A stretch of 64,000 bases of DNA. Source: Akebia trifoliata (Eukaryota > Streptophyta > Magnoliopsida > Ranunculales > Lardizabalaceae). The notes under the pieces are model-generated. The model did not search any database. It was not told the origin of the DNA and was given only the letters and a program-made list of their open reading frames with translations. Every line of letters begins with the position of its first letter. Position 1 is the first letter of the stretch. Of the stretch, positions 38,187 through 49,129 are shown piece by piece. The position numbers and the translations under genes are program-made. The stretch is taken from assembly GCA_017979445.1 (NCBI GenBank), contig CM030709.1, positions 5,498,001-5,562,000 of the forward strand, written 5' to 3'.

Positions 38187-39158
38187 TCATGTCCACAGTG
38201 GTTCCCACAGTGAACCTACATCATTATCGCCCAAGAAACCCCCATTAGACTGGAAATTTCGAGAATTATTGTTGATGAAGTTGTCGAATGATTGTTGCGA
38301 TGAGGGTTGTTGAGAATGCCCCATCCCCATCTCCATGCAAATTAAGGCCATTGAGTTCGGTTGTTGGCATTGCGTGCTGACCAACTCGGCTTGGGCCTTG
38401 GCCAATTGTGCTTGGAGCTCGATCACCCGTTCTTGGAGCTGGCAAATCACCCCGGCACAACCATACACCGGGTCCCTAAGCCTAGCGTTCGCCTCGTAAA
38501 CCATACTACTAACTGCATCAGCTCTTTGAGACTCTGGAAGTTCCTAAGAATACAAAATCCGAATCTCATAAGTCACGTAGTTTGCAAAATTCGGACTACA
38601 TTTTATATCAAATCTAGTACTACAAAGGTTTTTTTTTTTTTTTTTTTGCTAAGCAATCTAATGGTATTAATAAAAATGAAATAGTACCACAAAGTACTTA
38701 ATTATGCTTTCTTTTTTCCGAGTGGGTACAAAAAAAATTGGGATTTACAAAAATATGAAGTAGCACTTAATTAAGATAGTTACTATAGCCACACCAATTT
38801 TTACTAAAGCCACACCAACCGTGTGCAATTCTTTGGTGATTTACATAAATATGAAGCTCAAGTGATGAATTAGAAATTTGTGAATTACCTGTAAGAACTT
38901 GATGATGTTGCTTGCACCGAACACTCGATGTGCTGTTGTGAACTTGAGTAGCTCAGTCGGGGGGAAGTAGGGTGCAAGAACGCAGTTTTTGACACATCTT
39001 CGACGAAGAATCTTACAAGCGGCACAAGGGCTGATTACAGGTGTTGGAGGAGGAGGAGGTGATGTGGGGAGTAGAGAAGACTGAGAAGAAGATGATGAAG
39101 AAGGATGAGAAGATAGAGTAGAGGAAGTGTTGGTTGTTGTAGGATCAATTAACTCCAT
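38187..39158 (-). CDS. LBD11: Class I LOB-domain (LBD/ASL) protein, LBD1/LBD11-like
   Basis: Plant-specific DNA-binding protein of the LATERAL ORGAN BOUNDARIES family; class I members regulate organ boundary, vascular and cambial development in the nucleus. Two exons, 39158-38889 and 38543-38187, joined in phase 0 (TTACAG|GTAATT donor, TTCTTAG acceptor), 208 residues. The first 44 residues are Ser- then Pro-rich. The C-block CPC..: C45, C48, C55, C59 fit CX2CX6CX3C. The GAS block spans HRVFGASNIIKFLQ to ELPESQRADA, with the conserved DPVYGCAG. The leucine-zipper-like LX6LX3LX6L is L126, L133, L137, L144, the class I hallmark. The C-terminus LWEPLWT resembles the end of Arabidopsis LBD1 and LBD11. 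The exon junction after KFLQ is the usual family position. Start at 39158 (MELIDP) is preferred over an upstream in-frame one whose extension has no family similarity. The intron holds a MITE fragment and a poly(T) tract. The choice of LBD11 over LBD1 is uncertain. Confidence 0.93.
38777..38850. mobile_element. MITE, CACACCAA family, copy E (half) in LBD intron
   Basis: AGTTACTATAGCCACACCAA, AAAGCCACACCAACCGTGTG and CAATTCTTTGGTGATTTACA match the left half of copies B and C. The right terminal arm is missing. It ends about 40 bases from the exon 1 donor. Confidence 0.65.
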
Positions 39159-39888
39159 ATTAGAAAATAAATTAAGAGGGAAATAAAAAGGGTGAAGGAA
39201 TGAGAATGCTCTTGAGTCTTGAGAAAGCAAAGTTGGGGAAATATAAATAGAGAATGAAAACTGGTTAAGATGATGGATGATGGCGTCACGTGTACGAAAA
39301 TTGTGACGGGAGAAGTTAAAATTCGTTACTATGTTGAGATTCTTTAATCAACCCATTCAACTCTTTGAAATATTTGACCGCCGTGTTTAAACTGTTATAA
39401 TTAACGTAACATATGGTATTCGAGTCGAGTCATGGAGATCGAAGCACCTCTATTTGGCCATTTATGGGGTGATTTGGATTTATACAATCTTTCAGTGACT
39501 ATTTGAGATATCCGTGTTTTCAAATTGATGACATGCCCATATGTGGGTCGAAACTGGTCTCAATGCCTTCATCTTCATCCAAAAATCATACTTTTTTTTT
39601 GTCAAAAAATTCATCATTTTCAAATTTGATCTTCGACATTTATAATAATCGTTTTAATCTATTAATCTTATCTTCAATTTATCTTTTTCAACCTTGTCCG
39701 ATCCTATAGAAAGATGTTATCATATTTTTTTTTAAATCCTATTTTACCTCGAGGTTTGAATATTAAACTAGATAGAATATTAAAATTGTAGATGAGGTAA
39801 AAAGTTTTATTTGGAAATTGTAGGTAACTTATTTTGACAAGGAATGTAATCGGATTTTGACTAGATGTTGAAAGTTATTAAAATTCAA

Positions 39889-39902
39889 CCCCCCCCCCCC
39901 CC
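39889..39902. repeat. Poly(C) run of 14
   Basis: Uninterrupted C14 followed by TCCCCTCCCTCTC, a strongly strand-asymmetric pyrimidine tract in A/T-rich surroundings. Length may be affected by sequencing error. Confidence 0.8.
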
Positions 39903-41324
39903 TCCCCTCCCTCTCTAAAAAACAACCCCCAAACTCTCCTGACGTAACATATGCATAGAACCATAATTTTTTTCCTGGGGATACATAATTGGAGATTGAA
40001 AATCACGACTCTTAAATTATTACCATGGTCAAAGGGCATGTTATCATTTTGAAAACCAGGAGATATCTCAAATATTTACCAAAATTTGGTATGGTATTTG
40101 TAAATCGAGTCGTGATAACCTAACTCAAAAAAAAATACTCAAAATTCACGTAACTAACGTAGCATGTTCACAAAATCATAGGTTTTCCTCATCAGGATAC
40201 AATAGGAAAATATCTATGGTTATGCACAATTGAGTGAATTTTAAGTGTTTTTTTTTTTAGTTGGTATACCTCTAAATCAACCTTATTCAAGTCGTTGCGT
40301 GAACTTCGTGTTTAACTTTTAAAATTTTATCGTGGACCGTTAGGTATGTATTTTTTTAGAGTTTTAATGGTTGTTAAATGAAGAAAGTTTTAGAAATTGA
40401 AAATTGAAAAGTATTGGAACTTGTATAAAAAAATTTAAAAAAAAAAATCAAAAAGAAAAAAAATTATATTTTAATCTTAAAACCTTTGGAAAAGAAGAAA
40501 ACCAGAATGACTCGCTTACCAGAGTGTGAACCTAATAAAAGGAAGAACCTATAAAGTTAAACATATGTAACGCAACAACCTCGATTCCATGCAACTTGAA
40601 TAAGACCTCCTTGAGTTGACTTGGTTGATAGAATTTGTATCCACTCTGTAATGAAACTCAGTTGAATCAACTCAGTGACTCAACCCAGCCTAGAAAAAGA
40701 GTCAAGGGGGAGGGGGGGTCTTACTTATTTTGCATTAATACAGGGAGATCTTACTAGTTTGTGATTTTATAGAACTAAAACGTTCACAATGATCTGATCT
40801 TTTCTTTTAGGGGAGTGTTTGCTAACGAAGTTTAAGATGCGTTTCCTAAAGAATCAACAGCTTTACGGCACCAAAGTCACACAAACACTTTTTGTTGAAG
40901 GAATTTGGGTTTGCTTGGCTTGTTGCCAACAGCTACGGAGGACAAGCTTCCAAGTTCCAACCACCTTTAATTATTTGGCAAGTAATTGACAGCCACTATT
41001 ATGAGTGTTGGCATGGAGCCCTATTCATTAATGTTGGTAGCTTAATGTATACAAAATCCACCTTGATTGTGTTTTATATGCTTTGGGGGCCACACTACCT
41101 TTCTCTGAATTGGATTCTTATGCTTGAATCATCTTACAGGTTATATATACATTAATTAATTACCTATTTCGTTGGTTCACTAGGTTCGTTCAAATTTCTT
41201 GATCAGTGGTTTTTTCGTTTTTTCAATAAACCCGAATCGTAAAAATAGAAAGAGATCGTTGCAATTTTGGAGACACCTATTCAATATGATTACGAAAAAA
41301 ATAACAAAGAAATAAAGAAATGAG

Positions 41325-41560
41325 TGTTGAGTTTAATCCCATATCGGATACTCATTGCCTTGCTCTCTCTTTATAATCTTCTGGACTAATATTGAGATTT
41401 ACATAGTTAGAATTGATGCCTCTGTTGACAGGCAAACCTTATCTTCTTCACTATGAGAATATAAAAGGGACAGTACAAGACACATTAGAGTTTTAATCTC
41501 AAACCTAAACCCTGAAATCCTTATATACCTCTCCCTGTCTTTCTCCAAACCTATAAGAAA
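41325..41560 (+). mobile_element. Possible LTR fragment
   Basis: TGTTGAGTTTAATCCCATAT then CGGATACTC and CTCTCTTTATAATCTTCTGG look like the start and promoter of a plant LTR; a second TATA-like GAGAATATAAAAGGGACAG follows at about 41455. No matching LTR or primer site seen. Confidence 0.3.
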
Positions 41561-42559
41561 ACATCTTTATTATGTTTAAAAAAATACATTGCTATTGTTT
41601 AATTAAAATCTATTTTAATGACTGGGATAAAAGATACACAAATAACACAGATAATTCATTTCTCAATTCACTTACATTCTCTAGTTGGAATCGCTTTTGT
41701 TCGCTCTTATGTAAAGAAAATACATAAATTCATCCAAATTCTAAATATAGGATGTATAAATAATTGATATAAAATTATAAATAAAATATTGATCACATAT
41801 TGAGTATATTTATATTGTTTTGAAATTTTAAGGGTATCTTCTTTGAAGACTTTCCATTCAAGTGGGTTTTGGTTTGTAGGCTTACCCACTAAAATCTAAT
41901 GTTTTGTAATGGTTGGCTATCTCGACCGGTGGCTTTTTAAATATATATAATATATTTTAAAATAGAATTCACATTTAAAAATTATTTCTTATTAAGTTCA
42001 AGATTTCATATTAATCAAACCCTAAGTATCAAATATTTATATTTCAATTCCTAAAGCATGCAAAAAAAAGGAAGTATTGATTTGATGATGATTAGCAGAT
42101 AATAAGAACAAATCAAATATATATTTTTATATATCAATGATGACTTGTTTACGAAGAGAGAGAATATATGAGAACACAACAGTATCTTTGAGGAGAAGGA
42201 AAACACGGACGTAATAGAAAGCTTCTTCAGTTTCTTCACTTTAATACATATAGAAGAAGAATATTAGGTGAAATTTTAAAATTTTCAAGCAAATTAAATT
42301 ACGTTTAATTCTCCTAAATGTTATATGAAAAATTCTTACAACTTGACTATGTGTTAGGCTTCTAGGCCGACCATGTGGAAGGAAAACCGACTATTGCCGG
42401 TTACCCACATTGATAACCAGCTATATATAGCTTTGCTTTCTCTCCATGTGCCACGTCTAAAAGCCTTAGTAATACACAGAGCCATGACGTACCCAATTAA
42501 AAGAGTTGCAATCCATAACAGTCTCGCGTTTATAACAATGTTAGGTGTTGACACATTTT

Positions 42560-42710
42560 GGTTTGAATCCAAATAAATTAAACTACATGAATGACTTGAT
42601 CAGGAGTCCAAGGTATTTTAAACACTAACTAAAACATGCCACATAGACACCTAACCTATTTTATAGGAACAGGACACCATAATGGATCCTTGAGTCTTAA
42701 AAAAATTCAA
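42560..42710. repeat. Dispersed repeat, family of 7700-7945
   Basis: CTACATGAATGACTTGATCA, GGTATTTTAAACACTAACTA, GCCACATAGACACCTAACCT and ATTTTATAGGAACAGGACAC follow the same order as in the 7.7-kb copy. No coding content. Confidence 0.5.
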
Positions 42711-43026
42711 AGATCCATACCAATTGGGATTTATTATGTAATTTGTTAAATTCGTAAACTCATAACAAATTATATTATAAACTTGTTCACATTTTCATAT
42801 AGGATGAACAAATCTAATAATTTAACATTGAGTCGTGATTTTCTAATGCCTCCTCTGACACACACACACATGGAATGGGTTAGAATCATAGACTTTTTTC
42901 CCTTGGAATACACAACTGTACATCCCCATAAATATGTATATGTACAATTGTGAATCCTAAGAAAAAGAATCTATGATTCTAACACATGCCACGTCAGGGG
43001 TCGTGTGTTAAGGGGCGTCAGGAAAT

Positions 43027-43658
43027 TAAGGGTGTCAATGGGTACCCATTTACTCGGAACCGAAATCAAAAACCCCAATTCCGGTTCCCTTTTTATTGGA
43101 ATCAATTAGAGTCGGGTCTAATATGGAACTGAACCGATAGGAACCAGAACCATTAGGTTCTATCCAATGGGTATCCGCGAGTACCCAGAACCGATTTATT
43201 TTTACATTATACATAATTCAAGGTAATCCTATATTTTAAAATTAGCATATACGATATAAAGTTCTTCAAATTTCATATAAACTAAATATTTGAGCTTAAG
43301 ATGAGTCATTTCTTTTAAAATTTATTACTTGTAAAGGAAATAAATTTTAATATTTGAAGATAAAAGTCATTAAATCATCATTATAGTGGATCAAATTTTT
43401 ATTAAGTTGATACTTTGCAAATAATATGTTATTTTTTAGAAGGAATTTTTTATTATAATGATTTTGAAATAATTTTTCTCATTCGATTCTTGAGAATCAG
43501 AACAGACAAGTACCCGTGATTTTTAATGGTTTCGGTTCCGGTTCCACTTATTTTAAAATTGGAACTAGAACCGACAAGAATTAGAATCGATAAAATATAA
43601 AAGTTATGATTCCAAATATCATAAGAACTGAACCGGAACCGACCTATTGACACCCCTA
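43027..43658. mobile_element. Non-autonomous hAT-type element, best-preserved copy
   Basis: Ends TAAGGGTGTCAATGGG and CTATTGACACCCCTA form the terminal inverted repeats. Flanks CAGGAAAT (43019-43026) and CAGAAAAT (43659-43666) match at 7 of 8 bases, an 8-bp hAT-type target duplication. The subterminal regions are rich in GGTTC/GAACC. 632 bp with no transposase frame. Relatives at 34211 and 28585. Confidence 0.8.
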
Positions 43659-44333
43659 CAGAAAATAATTATTCTCTAACATTATATACTTACACTAGAA
43701 ATGTGCGTGCCATGCATATTGTACCTGTCATGTGTGGCACAAGTAAGGAGAAATGGAAACCACAAAGCTCCCTCAGGTGGGCGCCTCAGCACAAGCACCT
43801 AAGATGTATAGTACGTCAAGCTAGCATTGAAAATTTGCATCTGAGGAAGGCCCACGCGGCTTCCCCTACATAAACCACTAAGTATGGCGAGTGGCCAAAA
43901 CACGTCTACAGCTAAGAAGTGAGAATATATAGATAACTGCATTATTCCTCTATTTTACTTTTTCTTGCTTCCTTGATGTAGACGCCTACATTGACATATC
44001 AGTGCAATTGTGTTTGTTTTCGATACTCAAGTCCCTTGATTCTTCTTTTACTTGTCTTTTCTTCCTCCCAAGTCCTAGTCTTATTTGATTACTAAGACAT
44101 TGTTCATATATCTGTCAGACAAGATATGATACTAGGGTTGGATGCCACTTTTGCCAACTCAAAATCCCAAACTTTTGGATTATTATTTTATCATCATCAG
44201 ATCTCTTTTAACAAGCTTAGAAGGTTTCACATTTCAGAGAATTTTATGTCGTGGGTTTTTCATTACTAACCAAGTATTATTTTAAATAAAAAATTTCAAC
44301 ACTCACAATTACTAGAAGTAAGTGTAACTGTTG

Positions 44334-44462
44334 TAGGAATGGGACACCGTTCAGGATCACGACTCTATTTGGGTCAAGATCCAGAACAGTCTCATTCCTC
44401 TAGACCATTCTTGATCGCGACTCTTTTTGAATCTGGATCTAGAACAGTGTTTCGTTCCTATA
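44334..44462. repeat. Palindromic repeat with internal direct repeats
   Basis: Outer arms TAGGAATGGGACACCGTTC and GAACAGTGTTTCGTTCCTA pair. Inside, a direct repeat occurs: GGATCACGACTCTATTTGGG and TGATCGCGACTCTTTTTGAA, each followed by AAGATCCAGAACAGT / TGGATCTAGAACAGT. Both inverted and direct symmetry exist in 129 bp. Confidence 0.7.
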
Positions 44463-44766
44463 TCATAGCAACGGTGTCTATGTGGTCTCTTTTGGTAGGA
44501 GGTACATAACTTTCTCATGTAACTCGTTGTGTTCGATATGCTAGTACCGAATCTCTTTGTAGGTGTCATTTGAACATTGCAAAAATAATTTGGTAGAGTA
44601 TGACATACCAAACCAAAAATTTCACACAAAATTTCTCATATAAATAATTTTAAATCTATTGAACTTTGAGGTGGTAGGGTAAAAAAGATAAGTATGATCG
44701 AAGCTTCAAACCCTCATTGATAATTTTTTTAAGTGCAAAGAAATAGAATAAGCAAAAAAAAGAATA

Positions 44767-44800
44767 AGAGAGAGAGAGAGAGAGAGAGAGGAGGAGGAGG
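44767..44800. repeat. (GA)n(GGA)n microsatellite
   Basis: Twelve AG units followed by GGA repeats. Confidence 0.95.
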
Positions 44801-45087
44801 TTCAGAAGGTTCTTGGGTGTGTTTAGAGAATACAACAAAAAAAATCTGAATAAACGTCTATCAAGAGAAAATTAATTTTTTTAGATGTACAAATAGTAAG
44901 TGGGTACAATGAGCATTTTAGATCATGTGTGCAAATAGCACCACCATATTCTTTTAGGCCTTCATTTCTTCATTTCTTTATATAAACCTATTTTTTATTA
45001 GATTAGTAACTTGTATTAGAGGGAATTGAACCCAAGTCTTTAGTATCATCGTTGTTAGATCTCCTTCTCTCATTCTAATAAACGGGT

Positions 45088-45246
45088 CTTCTTAACGTGT
45101 GCCCTAATGGTACAAGTTAAAACGCAATAACTACACTTTTGAAATGGAATTTTGTAAGGAAAATACCTTTAAATTTTTTTTATCAAAATACCCTTAAATG
45201 CTTATTCCCAAGATATAATAATGGCATACGTTAACAAAACCGCTAA
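45088..45246. mobile_element. MITE, family of 22324-22512
   Basis: Left GGTCTTCTTAACGTGTGCCC then TAATGG; right ATAATGGCATACGTTAACAA then AACC. Internal CTTAAATGCTTATTCCCAAG matches the copy at 53740. About 160 bp. Confidence 0.6.
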
Positions 45247-45999
45247 TAAATACACATCAGCTGACAAGAAACATTGGAAACAATAATCTTATTCGGCCAA
45301 AGATTCAGGAAAATTTTGTTTAATAAACTACGTTGGAAAGTGAGCCGTTCATTCAATTTGAACTCTAGACGCTCGTATTTAGAATTTCAGATAGTTGGCG
45401 CCGCGTGGCACTTTCGGTGTGACTTTCTAGAATGGAAAACCTTGGGAAGGAAAGGACTAGTTTCACAAGTGGATACAATTGCCAATACAAGTCTGGTCAA
45501 AGTTAGTGTTTTTTTAGGTAATTTGAAGCCACATTATGAATTGTAGATATTTTAATAAATATGTCATTTGATTGCATCCTTTTCTCTTTGGTAGGCCACA
45601 TAGCCCAAAATTTCACAAAAAATGGAGGGCAAGTGGTGAGTTTTTTTTTTCCCACTATGAAGAAAAGTTGTGAGGTGAGTATGCCTTAAAAATTCAAAAA
45701 CATTTCAAAATAATTCGAAAGATTCAATCTCAATGTTTTATAATAATATCAACTGAAATCAAAATATTAAGTTATGAATTAACTTTTGAATCATATCCAT
45801 GGTAACATTATTTATTTTTTTCCTTTTACTTTAGAAGAACAAAGTGTTGTGTATGTGAATACTTTTGTGAAGCTCACTTAATAAGTTGATCAAACACTTA
45901 TTGAGTATTTCACCAAACATCTTGTATTTCATATTTTCCAAGACTTTGTTTGATAATGACAATGAAAGATAACCTAACTAATTGTAGTAAATGCAAAGA

Positions 46000-46110
46000 A
46001 AATAAATAATCACACAAAGAAAGAGTAATAATACAATATCCACAACACGAGAATTTACATGATTCACCCAAAAGTTATGTCCACAGAGGTATGAATGTTG
46101 AAACTCAATT
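46000..46110. mobile_element. LTR-retrotransposon remnant motif
   Basis: AACACGAGAATTTACATGAT then TATGTCCACAGAGG is a degenerate version of the motif pair seen at 6553 and 56000. Boundaries not resolved. Confidence 0.35.
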
Positions 46111-47542
46111 TCATTAGGAAGAAAACGGGACAAATCGATACCAGGAAACATACCTCTATTACTTAGCTTCACCTTCTTCTAGATCTCAATCTTCCTAAAT
46201 CTTTTCTCTCTTGGATTTCTTTCTTTCTACTCTCTTTTTTAGAAAAGTTTTCAATTTGAAATTAGACTTCTTACAATAAAAGAAAACAAAATCCATTTTA
46301 AAAGCACCACATAAGTGGGTCACTTACATAAGGTACAAGTTCAACCCAATTACTTTAGATCAACTAAAAAATACACACATTTAGACCGGGCCTAATTGTT
46401 TTTTAACCATACTTCAACATAAAGAAAGTCAATAAATTAATCAAGGGCACACACTAACAAATCCATTAATCACACGATACGAAAAATAAATGGTAATATA
46501 TATAAGGTTGGGATCCATTGACTCCTAAGAATAACTCATGAAAAAAACATACGATCCCAACCCTTTAAACACAAAATCCAATGATTGAGATTTATAAGTA
46601 TTTTGGGATTTATGTGTGTATTTTTTAATAGATCCAAAGATAAATCTCAACCCATTCCAAAACTTCTAACCCCATCAAAAGTGGTTTACAAGTTGAAAAA
46701 TTGGATCATCGATTTTTACCGTTGATTTGTAAACGAATTTTAATAGGGTTAGAAGTTTCAGATTGGGTTGATTTTATATGTATATTTGAGTATATTTGTT
46801 CAGGGTATTGCTCTTTAACAAACTTCCCCATTTGACGGCATACATGTGCATATTTACGATATTAGACATAAAATTACTTGTATAAACATACATATATAAC
46901 GAAAAAAAGACATAGTATTGAAAGCGCCCTCGATCCGCAGGGTGCGCGGATCGCTTTTGACTCTTGAGATTTGGGAGTCGCCACCTAGTTATTACAGTCT
47001 AGGAACCGAACTTCGACTCTAAAAGGCAAATAAACTAATCTACGAAAGAAAAATATGGGTCCGGGGATCACGTTAGGGGGTTGGAAGGTGTTAGGCACCA
47101 ATCCCGCCCGGCAAACTCCGGTCTCTACTAATTCCCAAATAAATTACATCGTTAAAAGACCTAAGTAATAATATAAAAAAATTAAGAAATTTATACCTTT
47201 CCGAAGACAACGTTCTCGTTCCCTCATATTTGATAAAACTGCTCCTTGTACCGTACTCCTTACTTCGTTCTGTCTCCGGATCTGATTTCGGATCTCCGAG
47301 CAAGGTATTTCTTCCTTAGATATGGATTCTTTGAATTTATTATGGATTTTGGAGTTTTTTTGAAGGGCTTCTAAGTGTTTTTCAAGCTAAAATCGAAGTA
47401 TGGGTGTTAGGTAAGGAGTTGGGACTTCAAAATTAGGGTTTATGGGAGGCTTTTTAACTTACTTCTCTTAGGGTTTATGATTTTTTACGAAAATAGGGTG
47501 TGAGGACCCCTATTTATAGATTTTTTTAAGGGTTTGTTTAGA

Positions 47543-47702
47543 TAGAATTAGTGTTTAATTAGAATTCTTTTAGTTAGAGTTATATTTTAGTTAGAATTAT
47601 TTTTGGTAGAGTTGTATTTTAATTAGAATTGTTTTAGGTAGAGTTATATTTTAATTAGAATTCTATTAAATAGAGTTATTATTTAATTAGAACTCTATTA
47701 GG
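47543..47702. repeat. Tandem array, 5 x 32 bp, in the solo LTR
   Basis: TAGAGT/TAGAAT recurs at 47543, 47575, 47607, 47639 and 47671, an exact 32-bp period. Each unit contains a version of TAGAGTTATATTTTAATTAG. A/T-rich and degenerate between units. Confidence 0.8.
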
Positions 47703-47705
47703 ATT

Positions 47706-47873
47706 TTGACTTTTGGTCTTATTGGTTGACTTTAAGATTTTGACTTTAGTCTTAATTGATTGACTTCAATATCTTGACTTTAGTCTTACTTAATCGACTT
47801 TAATTTTGACTTTAGTCTTACTTGATTGACTTTAATACCTTGACTTTGGTCTTGCTTGATTGACTTTAATTTT
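47706..47873 (+). promoter_or_regulatory. Tandem array, 5 x about 34 bp, with nine W-box cores
   Basis: TTGACT occurs at 47706, 47726, 47740, 47760, 47774, 47806, 47826, 47840 and 47860; the tenth expected site, 47794, reads TCGACT. Each unit has two cores 20 bp apart, and units are spaced 34, 34, 32 and 34 bp. TTGAC(C/T) is the WRKY-factor W box. Regulatory activity is inference. Confidence 0.6.
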
Positions 47874-48770
47874 TTGGAGAACCCCCATCTATTATATCTT
47901 TAATTCTTTGAACCCCCAAATGGAGAGATCCTTGAATAAATATCTTGGCAACCCTTAACAATTTTGCCTGAAAGCATGATTGATCGGTTTTTTTAGTTTA
48001 AAATTTTAAATTAATTTTATTAATATTTTACTTTAATTATTTAATATTTTATTTATTAATTTCAAATTTTTTAATTATTAAAATTGTGAAATTATCGGTT
48101 TACCCCCGGAGAGGACTTTTCGCGTTTTAAGTCGATTTTTGATGTTCTAGGAAGTTTTAGAATCGATTTTTCGTAAGAAATTCAATGAAAATATTGATTT
48201 GTGTCATTTATGAAGTTTTTTGTGTGAAATGATCATGAACTTTATGAGGGGCATTTTCGTAATTTTATCGAATTCTGTGAAAATTGGCGAAATGATTTAT
48301 TTGGTTTCGATTTGTTGTTTTATGTGTTGGAATGAGTTTTTCTAAGCGTAACGTAGGCTCTAGGGATATTTTAAGATTAGGGGTATTTTGGTAATTTGGT
48401 TATTTTTTAGTGATTTTTATCGTGAAGCTTCTTTTTGTCTGAAAAATGATGATTTCTAAGCTTTTGGGGTTATATTTTCCTAACGTAGCGTGGTTTCTAC
48501 AGTTTTGTTAATTTGAGATACCTCATCCGGATTTCTGAAACATATCTGGTAACAAAATAAAGCATTGGAATAATCATCCATCATTAGGAACCGTTGCAAT
48601 CAGGTTGACGAGTTGATTAATCAGGCGAGTGCAAAAATGGGGTGTCTACAAGTATTTTCCCTATAAATATGCGTAGTTGTGTATTCCAAGGAAATATATG
48701 GTTCCATACACATGCCACGTCCAAAGAGTAGAAGGGGAGTCAGAAAATCACGATTCTTGTTATTTTAAAA

Positions 48771-48930
48771 GTTGTGATAATTTGGTGCTCTTTTTTTTCA
48801 AATGCCCCCATCACAGAATCCTAGATCATTTGCCTCGAGATACAAAAGAAAAAGATTTATGGTTCTATCACTACCAAGTCAAGGAATATATGGGGGGCAT
48901 TTGAAAAAAAGAGTGTCAAACTATCATTAG
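48771..48930. mobile_element. Foldback MITE with CAAATGCCCCCAT arms
   Basis: Left arm GTTGTGATAATTTGGTGCTC, T-run, CAAATGCCCCCAT; right arm ATGGGGGGCATTTG, A-run, GAGTGTCAAACTATCATTAG. Inverted repeat of about 45 bp. It starts about 120 bp after the solo LTR. Confidence 0.75.
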
Positions 48931-49129
48931 TCTTGGTTTAATGGTTTGTCACAATTAGCAATCGAATCATTCTAAATTGACTACATTCGACATTGAACTA
49001 ATGTGGCAGTGTTTCAATAACCATAGATTTTCTTCCTCTAGATCGAAGGAAAACAAAAATCAATGGTTCTGGATATACTGCTACGACAGCAGTGTCGAGC
49101 GGAGTCAATTCAATATTTTTCTTAGAAAA

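Larger units (their letters stand above)
46919..48650. mobile_element. Solo LTR, 1732 bp, with perfect 5-bp target duplication
   Basis: Begins TGAAAGCGCCCTCGATCCG and ends TGGGGTGTCTACA (TG..CA). It is flanked by AGTAT at 46914-46918 and AGTAT at 48651-48655. The G/C-rich start (GGGTGCGCGGATCGC, GGGAGTCGCCACCTAGTTAT, GGTGTTAGGCACCAATCCCG) recalls LTRs of plant Ty3/Gypsy-type elements. No protein-coding internal region or second LTR is present, so it most likely arose by LTR-LTR recombination. It carries two tandem arrays in its middle. Orientation and family are not established. Confidence 0.8.

Noticed and set aside
40892..41155. 87-residue plus-strand frame
   Set aside because: No motif recognised; composition hydrophobic and aromatic at random; no splice partner found.
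45274..45546. 90-residue plus-strand frame
   Set aside because: No conserved motif and no neighbouring exon-like sequence.
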